64,000 bases of DNA from JANNUT01 sp046331425 (GCA_046331425.1 JAXLQU010000003.1:157088-221087), one strand, 5' to 3'. Positions 19,256 through 28,162 are shown, counted from the stretch's first letter. The notes: generated by a model not told the origin, from the letters alone. Made by a program: numbers and translations.

Positions 19256-20377
19256 TCAGAACTGCCATCGCAGCCCACGCGGCTCGATGTCGAGCCCCTT
19301 GGTCCACAGGGAAATCTGAAAACGACGACCGGCGCCGCTGGCCAAAACCAGAGCGCGCGCGGCAAGTGCGGGCTGCGCAACACCGAGCATGTCGTCGAGA
19401 ATACCGAGACTCAGCAAGAACTTGTCTTGTGTGGTTCGACCAGCGACTGTGAATCCCGCACGCTGCGCCACCTTCTCCAACTGAGTCCAGTTGACGTGAG
19501 CGGTGATGTCCTGCAACCCAGGCCTGGCCAGCAGATCGTGTTGCGCTTGGTGTTTCCAATAACTCATCAGCGTGCCGTCGGAGCGCTCGGGATAGGTCAG
19601 CGTGCGCGCATCATGTCCATAGTCGATCACGACGGCAGCTCCACGCGCGAGCACTCGCCCGACCTCACGGATCAACGACTCGGCAGCCAAACAAACCTCG
19701 CCGCTGAACCCCTCGCCGGCGCACAACCCGTACTGATCGATTCGCCACAAAACGTCTTGATTTGGTTCGTCGCCGTCGACCAAAACCAACGCGCCGTTGT
19801 CGTCTATCGCAACGGCCCTCTCCAACAGATGTAGCCCGCGGCGCACGACCCAGTGCACCGGGAGTGCATCGAACAATTCGTTCGCCACCACCACACCGCG
19901 CAACGAGTCTCTGCCCAACTCTTCCAACGAGGCGACCTGTCGCAACTCGATGGCGCCCAGTCGATTCGCCAATCGCCGATGCTGATGCGCGCGCAGCGAT
20001 CCGCTGGTTTCGACCAGCGTCAGGCTGCGCAAGCGTGCGTAAACTTCGGGAGCATTCGCGGCCAACCCGTCGAGCAAGTCGGCCGCGAGCAGGCCGCGCC
20101 CCGGGCCGAGTTCGACCAAGTCCCACGCGCCACTACCCAACGCTGTTACGAACTCCGCGACCTGCAGCGCGATTCGTTGCCCGAAGGCGGGAGACAAGTC
20201 GCTGCTGGTCGAGAAATCGCCGGCGTTACCGGTCGTGGTCGACTCGCGCGTGTAGTAGCCGCCGGCCGGGTGGTAGAGCGCAAGCTCCATGAATTCTTCG
20301 AACGGAATACGTCCGCGAGCCGCGATGCGCGCGCGAATCTCGGCTTCAGCAGGCGTGGCGTGCGGCAGCGATTTCAA
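19256..20377 (-). CDS. SAM-dependent methyltransferase, MidA/NDUFAF7 family
   Basis: A 373-aa protein of COG1565. It shows the N-terminal family block RIPFEEFMELALYHPAGGYY and GDFSTSSDLSPAFG, and a SAM-binding motif VELGPGRGLLAADLL (from about residue 90). The start is TTG, overlapping the nuoB stop as TTGA; the next ATG would remove conserved sequence. Its mitochondrial homologue NDUFAF7 methylates the NDUFS2 subunit of complex I during assembly. Here it is translationally coupled to nuoB, which supports a complex I assembly role in this bacterium. The family match is visible; the role is inference. Confidence 0.85.
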   Translation of the reverse strand: MKSLPHATPAEAEIRARIAARGRIPFEEFMELALYHPAGGYYTRESTTTGNAGDFSTSSDLSPAFGQRIALQVAEFVTALGSGAWDLVELGPGRGLLAADLLDGLAANAPEVYARLRSLTLVETSGSLRAHQHRRLANRLGAIELRQVASLEELGRDSLRGVVVANELFDALPVHWVVRRGLHLLERAVAIDDNGALVLVDGDEPNQDVLWRIDQYGLCAGEGFSGEVCLAAESLIREVGRVLARGAAVVIDYGHDARTLTYPERSDGTLMSYWKHQAQHDLLARPGLQDITAHVNWTQLEKVAQRAGFTVAGRTTQDKFLLSLGILDDMLGVAQPALAARALVLASGAGRRFQISLWTKGLDIEPRGLRWQF

Positions 20378-21045
20378 TACCGGCCGAACTTACGGGCGGA
20401 CATCTCGGGATGAGCCGGCAAGCTCGGTCGCGGATAAACCTGCGAGGCGTAGGTCACCGGGTTCTGCGCCGTTTCACCGGGCTGCGCGATGCTGGCGGCG
20501 GGTGCCCCGCCCGCACGTTGCGAGTCCTTCCAACGATCGAGCGCCGACGGTTCGCCGCGCTTGATTTTCTCTTGCAGCAGGATCAGTGCGTCGAGAATCG
20601 CTTCTGGGCGCGGCGGGCAACCTGAGATGTAGAAATCGACCGGGATGATTTCATCGACTCCTTGCACCGTGGAATAGCTGTTCATCATTCCACCCGAACT
20701 CGCGCAAGCACCGATCGCGATGGCCCACTTGGGCTCGGGCATTTGGTCGTAGAGCGTTTTCAAGGGCGTGGCCATTTTCTTGCTGACGGTGCCGGCGATC
20801 AGCATCAGGTCGGCTTGCCTTGGAGAAAATCGCAGAGCCTCGGCACCGAATCGCGCCATGTCGAAGCGCGAGGCAACTACCGCCATCATCTCGATCGCAC
20901 AGCAGGCCAACCCCATCGGAAAGGGCCACATCGAGTTCCGGCGCCCCCAATCGATCAGGGCCGACAGCTTGGTTGGAAAAACGCTGTCCTCGAGCGTCTG
21001 TATGACGTGCGGATTGACCCAGGCCTTTGGCAGTTTGTCGCTCAT
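20374..21045 (-). CDS. nuoB: NADH-quinone oxidoreductase subunit B
   Basis: A 223-aa subunit that carries the terminal N2 4Fe-4S cluster next to the quinone site of complex I. The ligands are visible: adjacent C48 and C49 in MGLACCAIEM, C114 in IGACASSGG and C143 in ISGCPPRPE. The C-terminal tail of about 60 residues is longer than in the shortest homologues. No other nuo gene is in the window: upstream is 60 bases and then the sigma-factor gene, and downstream is the MidA-like methyltransferase. The rest of complex I must therefore be encoded elsewhere. Confidence 0.93.
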   Translation of the reverse strand: MSDKLPKAWVNPHVIQTLEDSVFPTKLSALIDWGRRNSMWPFPMGLACCAIEMMAVVASRFDMARFGAEALRFSPRQADLMLIAGTVSKKMATPLKTLYDQMPEPKWAIAIGACASSGGMMNSYSTVQGVDEIIPVDFYISGCPPRPEAILDALILLQEKIKRGEPSALDRWKDSQRAGGAPAASIAQPGETAQNPVTYASQVYPRPSLPAHPEMSARKFGRY

Positions 21046-21106
21046 AGGACGGGAATCCTAGGTGGCTCTGGGCGGCGACGCAAAGGGCTCCACACGATCA
21101 GGCCCG

Positions 21107-22225
21107 TCAGGCGCCGCCAGTGAAATGCAGGATCACGTCGTCACCCAGCTTCTGGCGCAGGAACACCGCGAGGCGCGCTTTGAGTTTGGCCTCGGCCTGG
21201 CGCATCGCTTCTCGGGTGACGCCGAAGCGATCGCCCAGTTCTTGCAGTGTGGCCGAATCGACGGCGGCGAGGCGGGCATCGAGGATCGCTTGGTCGCGTT
21301 CACTCAACTCCAGGCGAAACTCGGCGATCGCATCGTCGATCCGCTGCTTCATTTCCTGCTCGATCACTTGCTCGTCGATCGGCGTCTCGCGGCCCGCCAT
21401 CAAATCGCCCACGGTGGCGGTGCCGTCCTCGCCGACCTGCAGATCGGTCGAGAGATCGGGGCTCGACAACGCGCGATCGACCTCGACGACGTCATGCTCC
21501 GAGACGCCGAACTTTTCGGCCAGCAACTTGGGGCTAGCTTGAATCCCCTGAGCCTCGAGCTTGCGTTGCTCGCGGCGCAGGTTGTAGAGCAACTTGCGGC
21601 GCGCGTTGGTTGTTCCGACCCGCACCAAACGCGCGTTGTCCAACAGGTATTTGAGGATGTACGCCTTGATCCACCAAGCGGCGTAGGTGTTGAAACGCAC
21701 GCCTTGCTCCGGATCGAATCGTTTGAGCGCTTCCAACAGCCCGATATTCCCTTCCTGCACCAAGTCCATCGGGTTGTGCAGGGCTCTGCGGTACATCAAG
21801 GCCAGCTTCACCACCATCAGCAAGCTATGACTGATCAACTTGGCAGCGGCTTCCTGATCGCCCGATTCGCGATAGCGTCGGGCCAATGCGGTCTCCTCCG
21901 TAGGCGTCAGCGGCTCGAACTGTTTGAGCTCGAGCAGGTAGCGCGCCAACGGGTCGGAAGGGACCAAGCCACCGCGTGCGCCGCGACGTTCGAGCGCCGC
22001 CGGGCTGGGCGGCTCGCGCTCGGCCTCGAACACTTCCAAGTCCAGGACCGGGTCGAGTCCAGCCTCCAGCATCGGGTCCGTCCCGGCATCCAGCACTGGG
22101 TCGAGCACCAGATCCACCTCGGGTTCAACGATCTCGACGTCCTGCGTCTCGTCGACATCGGCTCTCGTCGATTCCTGACTCTGATCGGGATCGGGCGGTG
22201 GCGGTGTCGCGCGATGTTTGGTCAC
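21107..22225 (-). CDS. RNA polymerase sigma-70 family factor, RpoH-like
   Basis: A 372-aa sigma factor. After an acidic N-terminal extension of about 100 residues, region 1.2-2 is clear (DPLARYLLELKQFEPLTPTEE, then LVQEGNIGLLEALKRFDP and FNTYAAWWIKAYI). Region 3 follows, then region 4 (ATLQELGDRFGVTREAMRQAE). The spacing matches sigma-32-type heat-shock factors rather than the primary sigma. The start is GTG, overlapping the nuclease stop as GTGA, with GGAGG 5 bases upstream, so the three genes NUDIX, nuclease and sigma are translationally coupled. The extension has near-repeats of LDPVLD / DPMLEAG / LDPVLDLE. A heat-shock role is inferred from family only. Confidence 0.85.
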   Translation of the reverse strand: MTKHRATPPPPDPDQSQESTRADVDETQDVEIVEPEVDLVLDPVLDAGTDPMLEAGLDPVLDLEVFEAEREPPSPAALERRGARGGLVPSDPLARYLLELKQFEPLTPTEETALARRYRESGDQEAAAKLISHSLLMVVKLALMYRRALHNPMDLVQEGNIGLLEALKRFDPEQGVRFNTYAAWWIKAYILKYLLDNARLVRVGTTNARRKLLYNLRREQRKLEAQGIQASPKLLAEKFGVSEHDVVEVDRALSSPDLSTDLQVGEDGTATVGDLMAGRETPIDEQVIEQEMKQRIDDAIAEFRLELSERDQAILDARLAAVDSATLQELGDRFGVTREAMRQAEAKLKARLAVFLRQKLGDDVILHFTGGA

Positions 22226-23157
22226 GCGTCCCTCCAGCGCGGGCAGATCGCGCGAAAATTGCAGTTGCGGCAGATTCGTTCGTTGTCGGTCAGCGCGAAG
22301 TCAGACTCGCGCGCGCGGTTCAGGTCGCGGTCGGCAATCTTCTCGATCATCGAGGCGATCGACCGGCGGATCGTGGCCGCCCCCTGTTCCAGCACTTCGT
22401 CGTCCAGTCGGCAGAAACGCTCTGGGTCTTGGTGCCGAAGATAGACCTCACGCACCTGCAACCGGTCCAACGAGGCACCCCAGGCAGACTGCGCATAGAG
22501 CGCATATCCAACCATCTGCAGCGGGTTCTCGCCGCGCTCGAACTTTCCGGTCTTCCAGTCGAGGATATGTGCCACACCGTCGCTGTCGCGATATGCAAAA
22601 TCGATTTTCACCCAGACCGGCACACCGTCGATCGCCCACTTCTCCAACCGCTCCAGGCCCAGAAGGTCGACGGCCCGCAGCGCTCGAGCCGCCGCAAGGT
22701 ACGGTAACCGCGCGAACGACCGGACCATGTCGTCGGCCTCCTCGACACGCGTCTTCCACACGTCGCCGCTGATCTCGATCGCATACTCGTGTTCCAAGAA
22801 GCGGGCGTAATGGCGCGAGTCGTTGGCCTTCCCTGCGCTGTTGTCGATGCTCTCCTTATAGGCGCGACGCATGCGTGCGCGCATTTCCTCGATGGCTCGC
22901 TCCGGATCGGGTTCACGCCCCTGCGTCGATGTTCGCAGCAGCGCCTCGATAGCGTCGTGCACCTCGGACCCGACCCACAGCGGAATCGCCGTGAGATTCT
23001 TCAGAAAGGAAGCGCGCAGTGCGCGTTCGGGATCAGGCTCCAACGTACGAGCGGTCGCCAGGTAGTACTGAAAAAAATACGCGCGTTCGCAGTCCTGGAA
23101 TGTTCCGTGACGAGTCGCCGACCAAGAGAAGCCGTGCTTGACGATCGCCTCATTCAC
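22222..23157 (-). CDS. PD-(D/E)XK nuclease with predicted iron-sulfur cluster (Cas4/AddB-like)
   Basis: A 311-aa stand-alone nuclease of the RecB/PDDEXK_1 superfamily. The catalytic core is visible: H67 in GSEVHDAIEALL, D186 in VKIDFAYR, the D200-x-K202 pair in LDWKTGK, and the Q214/Y218 motif in LQMVGYALY. One N-terminal cysteine (C23) and a C-terminal trio (C296-x2-C299-x5-C305) match the four-cysteine 4Fe-4S layout of Cas4 and AddB. There is no CRISPR array or cas gene nearby, so it is not a CRISPR Cas4 by context. It overlaps the upstream NUDIX gene by 8 bases and the sigma gene by 4. A role in DNA repair or end processing is inferred. Confidence 0.82.
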   Translation of the reverse strand: MNEAIVKHGFSWSATRHGTFQDCERAYFFQYYLATARTLEPDPERALRASFLKNLTAIPLWVGSEVHDAIEALLRTSTQGREPDPERAIEEMRARMRRAYKESIDNSAGKANDSRHYARFLEHEYAIEISGDVWKTRVEEADDMVRSFARLPYLAAARALRAVDLLGLERLEKWAIDGVPVWVKIDFAYRDSDGVAHILDWKTGKFERGENPLQMVGYALYAQSAWGASLDRLQVREVYLRHQDPERFCRLDDEVLEQGAATIRRSIASMIEKIADRDLNRARESDFALTDNERICRNCNFRAICPRWRDA

Positions 23158-23569
23158 GATCAGCCCCCTCGCCCAGATGGGCCCTCAGGCGGTCGAGGAT
23201 CACGAGATCGGCGGGCAACAGTGGCAACGCCGGCATCTGTGATGGCGTGAACCAGCCCAACGCATCGGCAGCCAATAGACGAGGTTCACCCTGGACGATC
23301 TGTGCGGCAATGAAGTGAATCTCGACCTGTCGTTCGGGGTACTCGTGGACGATCGTCCAGAGTGACTCTGTTTCCGCCACCTCGATATCGAGTTCTTCTC
23401 TCAGCTCACGGTGCAGCGCCTGAAGCGGCGACTCACCCGGTTCCAACTTCCCCCCGGGGAACTCCCAGTACCCCGCCAGATGCGACCCAGCCGGACGCCG
23501 CGTCAAGAGACACCGCCCCTGGCGGGAGAGCACGGCAGCGGCCACACGGATGAGTCGACGTTTGGGCAC
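23150..23569 (-). CDS. NUDIX hydrolase, MutT-like
   Basis: A 139-aa NUDIX protein. The box is complete: GGKLEPGESPLQAL followed by HRELREELDIEV, i.e. G-x5-E-x7-R-E-x2-E-E-x-G/D-hydrophobic with a final Asp where Gly is common. Length and the N-terminal sequence (IRVAAAVLSRQGRCLLTRRP) fit the 8-oxo-dGTP diphosphatase MutT type, which cleans oxidised nucleotides from the pool. It is first of three overlapping genes with a Cas4-like nuclease and an RpoH-like sigma factor, so a DNA-damage or stress role is likely by context. Confidence 0.87.
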   Translation of the reverse strand: MPKRRLIRVAAAVLSRQGRCLLTRRPAGSHLAGYWEFPGGKLEPGESPLQALHRELREELDIEVAETESLWTIVHEYPERQVEIHFIAAQIVQGEPRLLAADALGWFTPSQMPALPLLPADLVILDRLRAHLGEGADRE

Positions 23570-23751
23570 GGCGCGATGCTAAGGTGCGGTCCGCGGTTGC
23601 TGCCACCGTCGGCGCGATGCTGCCGCAGTTCACCCTCGTTCGGTCGTGACTCTTGCCTGAACGGCTACGGACCCTCGCGATCAGCCGGCCGTTTTTCTCG
23701 CTATGAACCGCGATCCCACGGTACCTTCGAACCGACAGTTGGGAGACCCCG

Positions 23752-24252
23752 ATGGGATCGATCGATCTGCACCCGCTCTTGCTACCGGCGCTGCTCTCGT
23801 GCGGCGCACTGGGTGCGGCAACGATCGCCTTTCGCCGCAGCTTTGTTGCCAAGAGCGGAATGCAGCGGACTCTCGTCGCTGCCTACGCGGTGCTGGCGCT
23901 GGTGGCAGCCGCTCAGTCGAGTTGGCTGACCTACGATCGTGGGGCGCGGTTTTGGAGCGCGCGGTGGGATGAATCGACCGAGAGCCTCCGGCTCGATCGC
24001 GCGTTCCCGGTCCCAGATGTGCGACTAAACCTGGCTCAAGTTGCTGAAATCACGGAAACGATGGCTCCTACCCACACTCTCTCAGGTTTGAAACCGGCCG
24101 CCGAATACGAAATCAAACTCAAGGATGGCAACTCGTTCTTCAGCGGACCGATCTTCACGGAACGCGAGCGCCGTCAGATGCTCGCTCAGTTGAAACCGGT
24201 TTCGGGCGGCCGATTGGTCCGCTTCTTGGTTGGAAGACCTGAGTTGCCCTGA
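23752..24252 (+). CDS. Hypothetical membrane-anchored protein
   Basis: A 166-aa protein with two N-terminal membrane helices (about residues 8-28 and 40-58) and a soluble C-terminal domain of about 105 residues. That domain has a motif-like stretch APTHTLSGLKPAAEYEIKL reminiscent of a fibronectin-III-type strand pattern; I do not claim that fold. ATG 23752 has GGGAG upstream. It stands alone, divergent from the NUDIX operon and convergent with the TPR-GT-C gene. No family recognised. Confidence 0.6.
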   Translation: MGSIDLHPLLLPALLSCGALGAATIAFRRSFVAKSGMQRTLVAAYAVLALVAAAQSSWLTYDRGARFWSARWDESTESLRLDRAFPVPDVRLNLAQVAEITETMAPTHTLSGLKPAAEYEIKLKDGNSFFSGPIFTERERRQMLAQLKPVSGGRLVRFLVGRPELP

Positions 24253-24264
24253 GTGCAGCGGCGA

Positions 24265-26172
24265 CTACTGCGGTTTGCTCAGCTTCTGCAACAACTCTTG
24301 AGCGCGCTGAGCCTCGGGGCTGGCCGGCGCCAATCGGATCGTCTCTTGGAGGTGCTGTCGGCCTTCGTCCTGAAGCGCCTGGGTCCGACCCGCGGTGATC
24401 AACACATTCCCTAACTGAAGGTGCGCTTTGACGTACCGCGGATTGAACCCGATCGCGGTGCGAAGGTGTGTGATGGCATCCATGATCAAGGTGTTCCGCT
24501 CGAGGCCGTCGCTAACATCGCGTGCCTTGGCCAGGATCGCCATGCCCCAGTTGTAGTGTGCGTTCGGATAATGCGTGTCTATCTGCGTCGCTTGCGTGAA
24601 GTGCTCGATCGCCTTGTCGTACTCGCCCATGGCGATGTAGGACGAGCCCATGTTGTTGTGCGCCTTGGAGCGGCCTTCATTGTCGTCATAGGTCTCGAGT
24701 GCACGCTGATACTGCTCGATCGCCTTGAGGTCCCACTCCCGCTTCTCAGCGTCCGTTTCCGCCTTGTATCGCTTCTCGGAGTACGTGATTCCAAGATGCA
24801 GATGCGGCAAACCCTGGTCGGGCGCCTTGCTGACGGTGTCCGTCCAGAACGCCATGTTGTTTTGCCATACTTCGCCGCGTTGACGCGCGCTCCAGCCGGC
24901 AGGGATTGCGATCGCAGCGCACGCAGCCAGCGGCACCCCCCACTGTGCAGCGTTCGCCGAGAAGTTCGTTCCCAAGCGCTCGAGCAAGAGTCCCACAAAC
25001 AAACAAAGCCCGATCGTCGGGATGTACAAGTACCGCTCGGCCAGCGGCGTCTCCGAAATGCGGTAGAGCGCGATCGCCAGTGACGGTGCTGCGCCAAAGA
25101 AGAAGATCGCAAGCGCCGCGATCTCGCGCCCACCACCCTCCCGCTTACGCCACACGAAGAAGAACACCAACGCGGCGAGTGGCGCCAGCAAGGCCAGCCC
25201 AATGTGTAGCGCGCCCTGCGGAATCTCGCTGACGAACGCCGACTGCGGGAATGGCCACACCGCCTTCACCAGATACCAGCCGAACGCGCCGAGAAATCGT
25301 GTGGCGGCGTCGCTGGCCAGCGGAAGCTCTCCGGCGTTCATGCTGGACAAGCCTGCGCGACGCAATAGGAAGTAGGTCGCTACCACCGCCCCGAAAAGCG
25401 CCAGGCGGGGCGCGACGCCCAAACCGAGCCTGACCGACATCGTGGCCTTCCCGTCGCGTTGCGAACGGCGACGTTCGGCGCGGCTGCTGGTCGATGTCGT
25501 GACCGGTGTCGCTGATGGCGCCGCCAACCACTCCAGCAACGGAATCAAAAACATCAGCGCGGTGCCCGTCTCTTTCGACAACATGGAGGCCAAAGCGCAA
25601 ACCATGGCGCCGACGAACAACAGCAGGCCACCGCGTACTCGATACCAGGCATACAGGCAGAGCGTCGCGCTGAAGAAGAGGGCGCAGACCACATCGGACC
25701 GGCCCGCCATCCACGCGATCGACTCGACGTGGATCGGATGCGTGGCAAACAGCAAGGCACCGATCGCCGACCCCACGACACCTTGGATTCTGGAAAAGCC
25801 GGACCAACGCTGCAGCGCCAAACCGAGCATGAGCACCAACAGCGTCGTGAGCGTGTGGTAGATCACGCACGACGTGTGATAGACGATTTCGCGGGCTCGC
25901 TGTCTTTCCGCTGCGGGCCAGAAGGTCTTGGCCACCCACTCGTCGATCATGTAGGTGACGACGATCACGGGCCGATAGTAACGATCGGCAAACTGCGGAA
26001 TATTGGCGGGAGGGAAGAACACGTTCGAGTAGCTGTCGAAATACGGCAGCTGCTGGCTGAAGACGATCGGATCGTCCCAAATGAACTCGTTGTCGGAGGC
26101 GCGCGAGAACACGCCGAGGCACGCCAGCACGAGTCCCAAACCGATCAACACCACCAGCACTTCTTTGCGCAC
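24265..26172 (-). CDS. TMTC-like GT-C membrane protein with C-terminal TPR repeats
   Basis: A 635-aa protein. The N-terminal two thirds holds about ten membrane helices. It also carries features of the O-mannosyltransferase-like TMTC group: an early acidic pair in NEFIWDDPIVF, the loop HPIHVESIAWMAGRSD and LSKETGTALM. The last about 200 residues are tetratricopeptide repeats (for example AHNNMGSSYIAMGEYDKAIEHF). The start is GTG with GAGG upstream. It lies beside a methyltransferase and a GT9 glycosyltransferase, supporting a role in surface glycan or protein glycosylation; the sugar and acceptor are unknown. Confidence 0.8.
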   Translation of the reverse strand: MRKEVLVVLIGLGLVLACLGVFSRASDNEFIWDDPIVFSQQLPYFDSYSNVFFPPANIPQFADRYYRPVIVVTYMIDEWVAKTFWPAAERQRAREIVYHTSCVIYHTLTTLLVLMLGLALQRWSGFSRIQGVVGSAIGALLFATHPIHVESIAWMAGRSDVVCALFFSATLCLYAWYRVRGGLLLFVGAMVCALASMLSKETGTALMFLIPLLEWLAAPSATPVTTSTSSRAERRRSQRDGKATMSVRLGLGVAPRLALFGAVVATYFLLRRAGLSSMNAGELPLASDAATRFLGAFGWYLVKAVWPFPQSAFVSEIPQGALHIGLALLAPLAALVFFFVWRKREGGGREIAALAIFFFGAAPSLAIALYRISETPLAERYLYIPTIGLCLFVGLLLERLGTNFSANAAQWGVPLAACAAIAIPAGWSARQRGEVWQNNMAFWTDTVSKAPDQGLPHLHLGITYSEKRYKAETDAEKREWDLKAIEQYQRALETYDDNEGRSKAHNNMGSSYIAMGEYDKAIEHFTQATQIDTHYPNAHYNWGMAILAKARDVSDGLERNTLIMDAITHLRTAIGFNPRYVKAHLQLGNVLITAGRTQALQDEGRQHLQETIRLAPASPEAQRAQELLQKLSKPQ

Positions 26173-26261
26173 CGTAGCTCTCCACCTCGGGGCGAGTTCT
26201 CCGCCAGGCGCGCGGAGTCTAGCAGCACGGTCGTGGGTCTCGCCGAGAGGGTCGGCCGGGC

Positions 26262-27017
26262 TCAGCTCCCGCTACGCGGTTTGCGAGCGACCACGATCAG
26301 GTTCTCGCCCCACCCGGCCGGAATCATCGGCCGCGCAAAGAACACCGAGACGATCGTAGGCAAACCAAAGACACCGAGTTGGAGCAAGCGCGGCACGAAC
26401 CTTACGTACGGCGCGTCCCACAACCCATCCGAGAACTGCCGTTCGACGTTCAGGCCTGCATCGTGCGTGAGCTGCAACCACTGTTGTGGTTCGAGCAACG
26501 AAACATGAGTTTCATCTCCGAGCGCAAACCAGGCATCGCCCTTCAAGCGCCTGCCGGGAGATGTGGTGTCGGGGACCGAATACAAAAGCGCACCACCTGG
26601 GGCGAGCAAGCCGGCAAGTCGTTTCAGTGCCAAAGCCGGCTGAGGCAAATGCTCCAACACGTACTTGGCGATGATCAGGTCGAATCCGCCGCGTTCGATG
26701 TCGGCGGGAAGATCGGCTGCGATGTCGGCCTGGAAGGTGCGCGAGCGCGGCGCGATTGTCTTGCTGCGTCCCACAGCGTAGTCGGAGATGTCGATGCCCC
26801 AAGTCTCGTAACTCTGCTCCAACCACGACAACGTGTAGCCATGCGCGCAACCCAATTCCATCACGCGTCGGCCGCCGCTTCGGCGCAGCAGACGATCGGC
26901 CAAGAGCGCATAGAACCGCACCGACCACCAGTGCATGTTGAACCGACGCATCTCATCCAAGCCGAACTCTTTGCTGTAGTAGTCCTTGCCATAGCGATCG
27001 GAGCCGGGCGCAGTCAT
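26262..27017 (-). CDS. Class I SAM-dependent methyltransferase
   Basis: A 251-aa methyltransferase with a SAM-binding glycine motif VMELGCAHGYTLSWL (about residues 52-66), an acidic strand end in WGIDISDYAVG and the phrase FDLIIAKYVLEHLPQP. This type 11/23 pattern is common in cell-surface polysaccharide clusters. The ATG overlaps the stop codon of the GT9 gene by 4 bases, so the two are co-translated. The acceptor is not predictable; a sugar or lipid-linked glycan is likely by context. Confidence 0.85.
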   Translation of the reverse strand: MTAPGSDRYGKDYYSKEFGLDEMRRFNMHWWSVRFYALLADRLLRRSGGRRVMELGCAHGYTLSWLEQSYETWGIDISDYAVGRSKTIAPRSRTFQADIAADLPADIERGGFDLIIAKYVLEHLPQPALALKRLAGLLAPGGALLYSVPDTTSPGRRLKGDAWFALGDETHVSLLEPQQWLQLTHDAGLNVERQFSDGLWDAPYVRFVPRLLQLGVFGLPTIVSVFFARPMIPAGWGENLIVVARKPRSGS

Positions 27018-28162
27018 GGAGCCTCCGCACGTCGCAACGGGGACGTTGCATCAAGCGTCGACAATTGCGATTGGACCGCGGCAAAGACCGCTTCGGGCGT
27101 GATGTTCAACATGCAGATCATTCCTTGGCAGCAGGGCGGCGTGTAGCCATAGGTAGTGCACGGCGAGCACGGCACCTGAGCTGCGATCGAACGAAATCGA
27201 TGTCCGGGTGGTCCCCACTTCGAGAGCACACCGGGCCCGAAGAGGTGAACGGTGGGAGTTCCCAAGGCGTAGGCCAGATGTAATACGCCGCTGTCGGCGC
27301 TGATATACATGTCGCACTCGGCCACGACTGCGGCGGCCTGCACCAGAGAGCAGCGGCCCGCGAGGTTGACGAAGGCAGAGCCTACCAGTCCGGTTGCGAT
27401 CGTCTCCGCAGCCGCGACATCCGTCGCGCCTCCGAGCACGACAACACCCACGCCATGCTCGGCCAGTAGTTGCGCCAAGCGCGCATACCGTTCGGGAGGC
27501 CATCGACGTTCCGGGATCGACGCGCCCGGATGGATTGCAACCTTCTGACTCGGTGCAAGCGACGCAAGCGCGTGGCGAGCGAACCGCTTGGCGTCATCGG
27601 GCAGTGGATAGAACGGGGCGTCGGGGTCCCAGCGACACTCGCTTCCGGTGGCTGCGCGCGCCAGGGCAAGGAACATCTCTGCTTCGTAGGTCTGGAGGTT
27701 GTAACCGACCGCGCGGGTGAAGAGCCGTCGTCGCAACGTCGTACCAAAACCGATTCGCCGTGGGGCGCGTGTCATCCAGGCGACGATCGCCGACAGGCAA
27801 TGAAACTGCTCGGTATCGATCACCACGTCGTAGCGACGGCGCACGATCGCGATCAGATCGAACGGAAAGCGGTCGTAGCGATAGACGCGATCGACGAGCC
27901 CGGTAGGTTCGACGACCGAAGCGTTGCGGCGTTCCGCCAGCAGATCGAGTTCGGCGTCGGGCCACGCCGTGCGCAGGGCGCGCAGCATCGGGATGAACAG
28001 CACGGCATCGCCGATCCCGCCGGGACGAATCACCAGGACCCGTCGCGGCGGAGGATCGGAAAGTTCGTCGCGCGCACCGGCTCCAAACGGCGCCAGGAGC
28101 AGGCACAGTCCGCGTCCGACGGTCGCATCGGCGACTTTGATGAAATCAGCGGTCAGCGACAT
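27014..28162 (-). CDS. Glycosyltransferase family 9 (heptosyltransferase-like)
   Basis: A 382-aa GT-B enzyme. The N-terminal domain starts RRVLVIRPGGIGDAVLFIPML, which is the ADP-heptose:LPS heptosyltransferase pattern. The C-terminal nucleotide-sugar domain has the conserved HPGASIPERRWPPERYA, YISADSGVLHLAYALGTPTVHLFGP and WGPPGH. The C-terminal part has a cysteine cluster (CSPCTTYGYTPPCCQGMICM) seen in other GT9 members. The open frame extends to 28201; ATG 28162 gives the conventional N-terminus. Transfer of heptose or a similar sugar to lipopolysaccharide core is the usual role; the exact sugar is unknown. Confidence 0.87.
   Translation of the reverse strand: MSLTADFIKVADATVGRGLCLLLAPFGAGARDELSDPPPRRVLVIRPGGIGDAVLFIPMLRALRTAWPDAELDLLAERRNASVVEPTGLVDRVYRYDRFPFDLIAIVRRRYDVVIDTEQFHCLSAIVAWMTRAPRRIGFGTTLRRRLFTRAVGYNLQTYEAEMFLALARAATGSECRWDPDAPFYPLPDDAKRFARHALASLAPSQKVAIHPGASIPERRWPPERYARLAQLLAEHGVGVVVLGGATDVAAAETIATGLVGSAFVNLAGRCSLVQAAAVVAECDMYISADSGVLHLAYALGTPTVHLFGPGVLSKWGPPGHRFRSIAAQVPCSPCTTYGYTPPCCQGMICMLNITPEAVFAAVQSQLSTLDATSPLRRAEAP

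Noticed and set aside
22222..23157. CRISPR-associated Cas4
   Set aside because: Motifs fit Cas4-like nucleases, but no repeat array or cas gene is present in the window; kept as a stand-alone nuclease.
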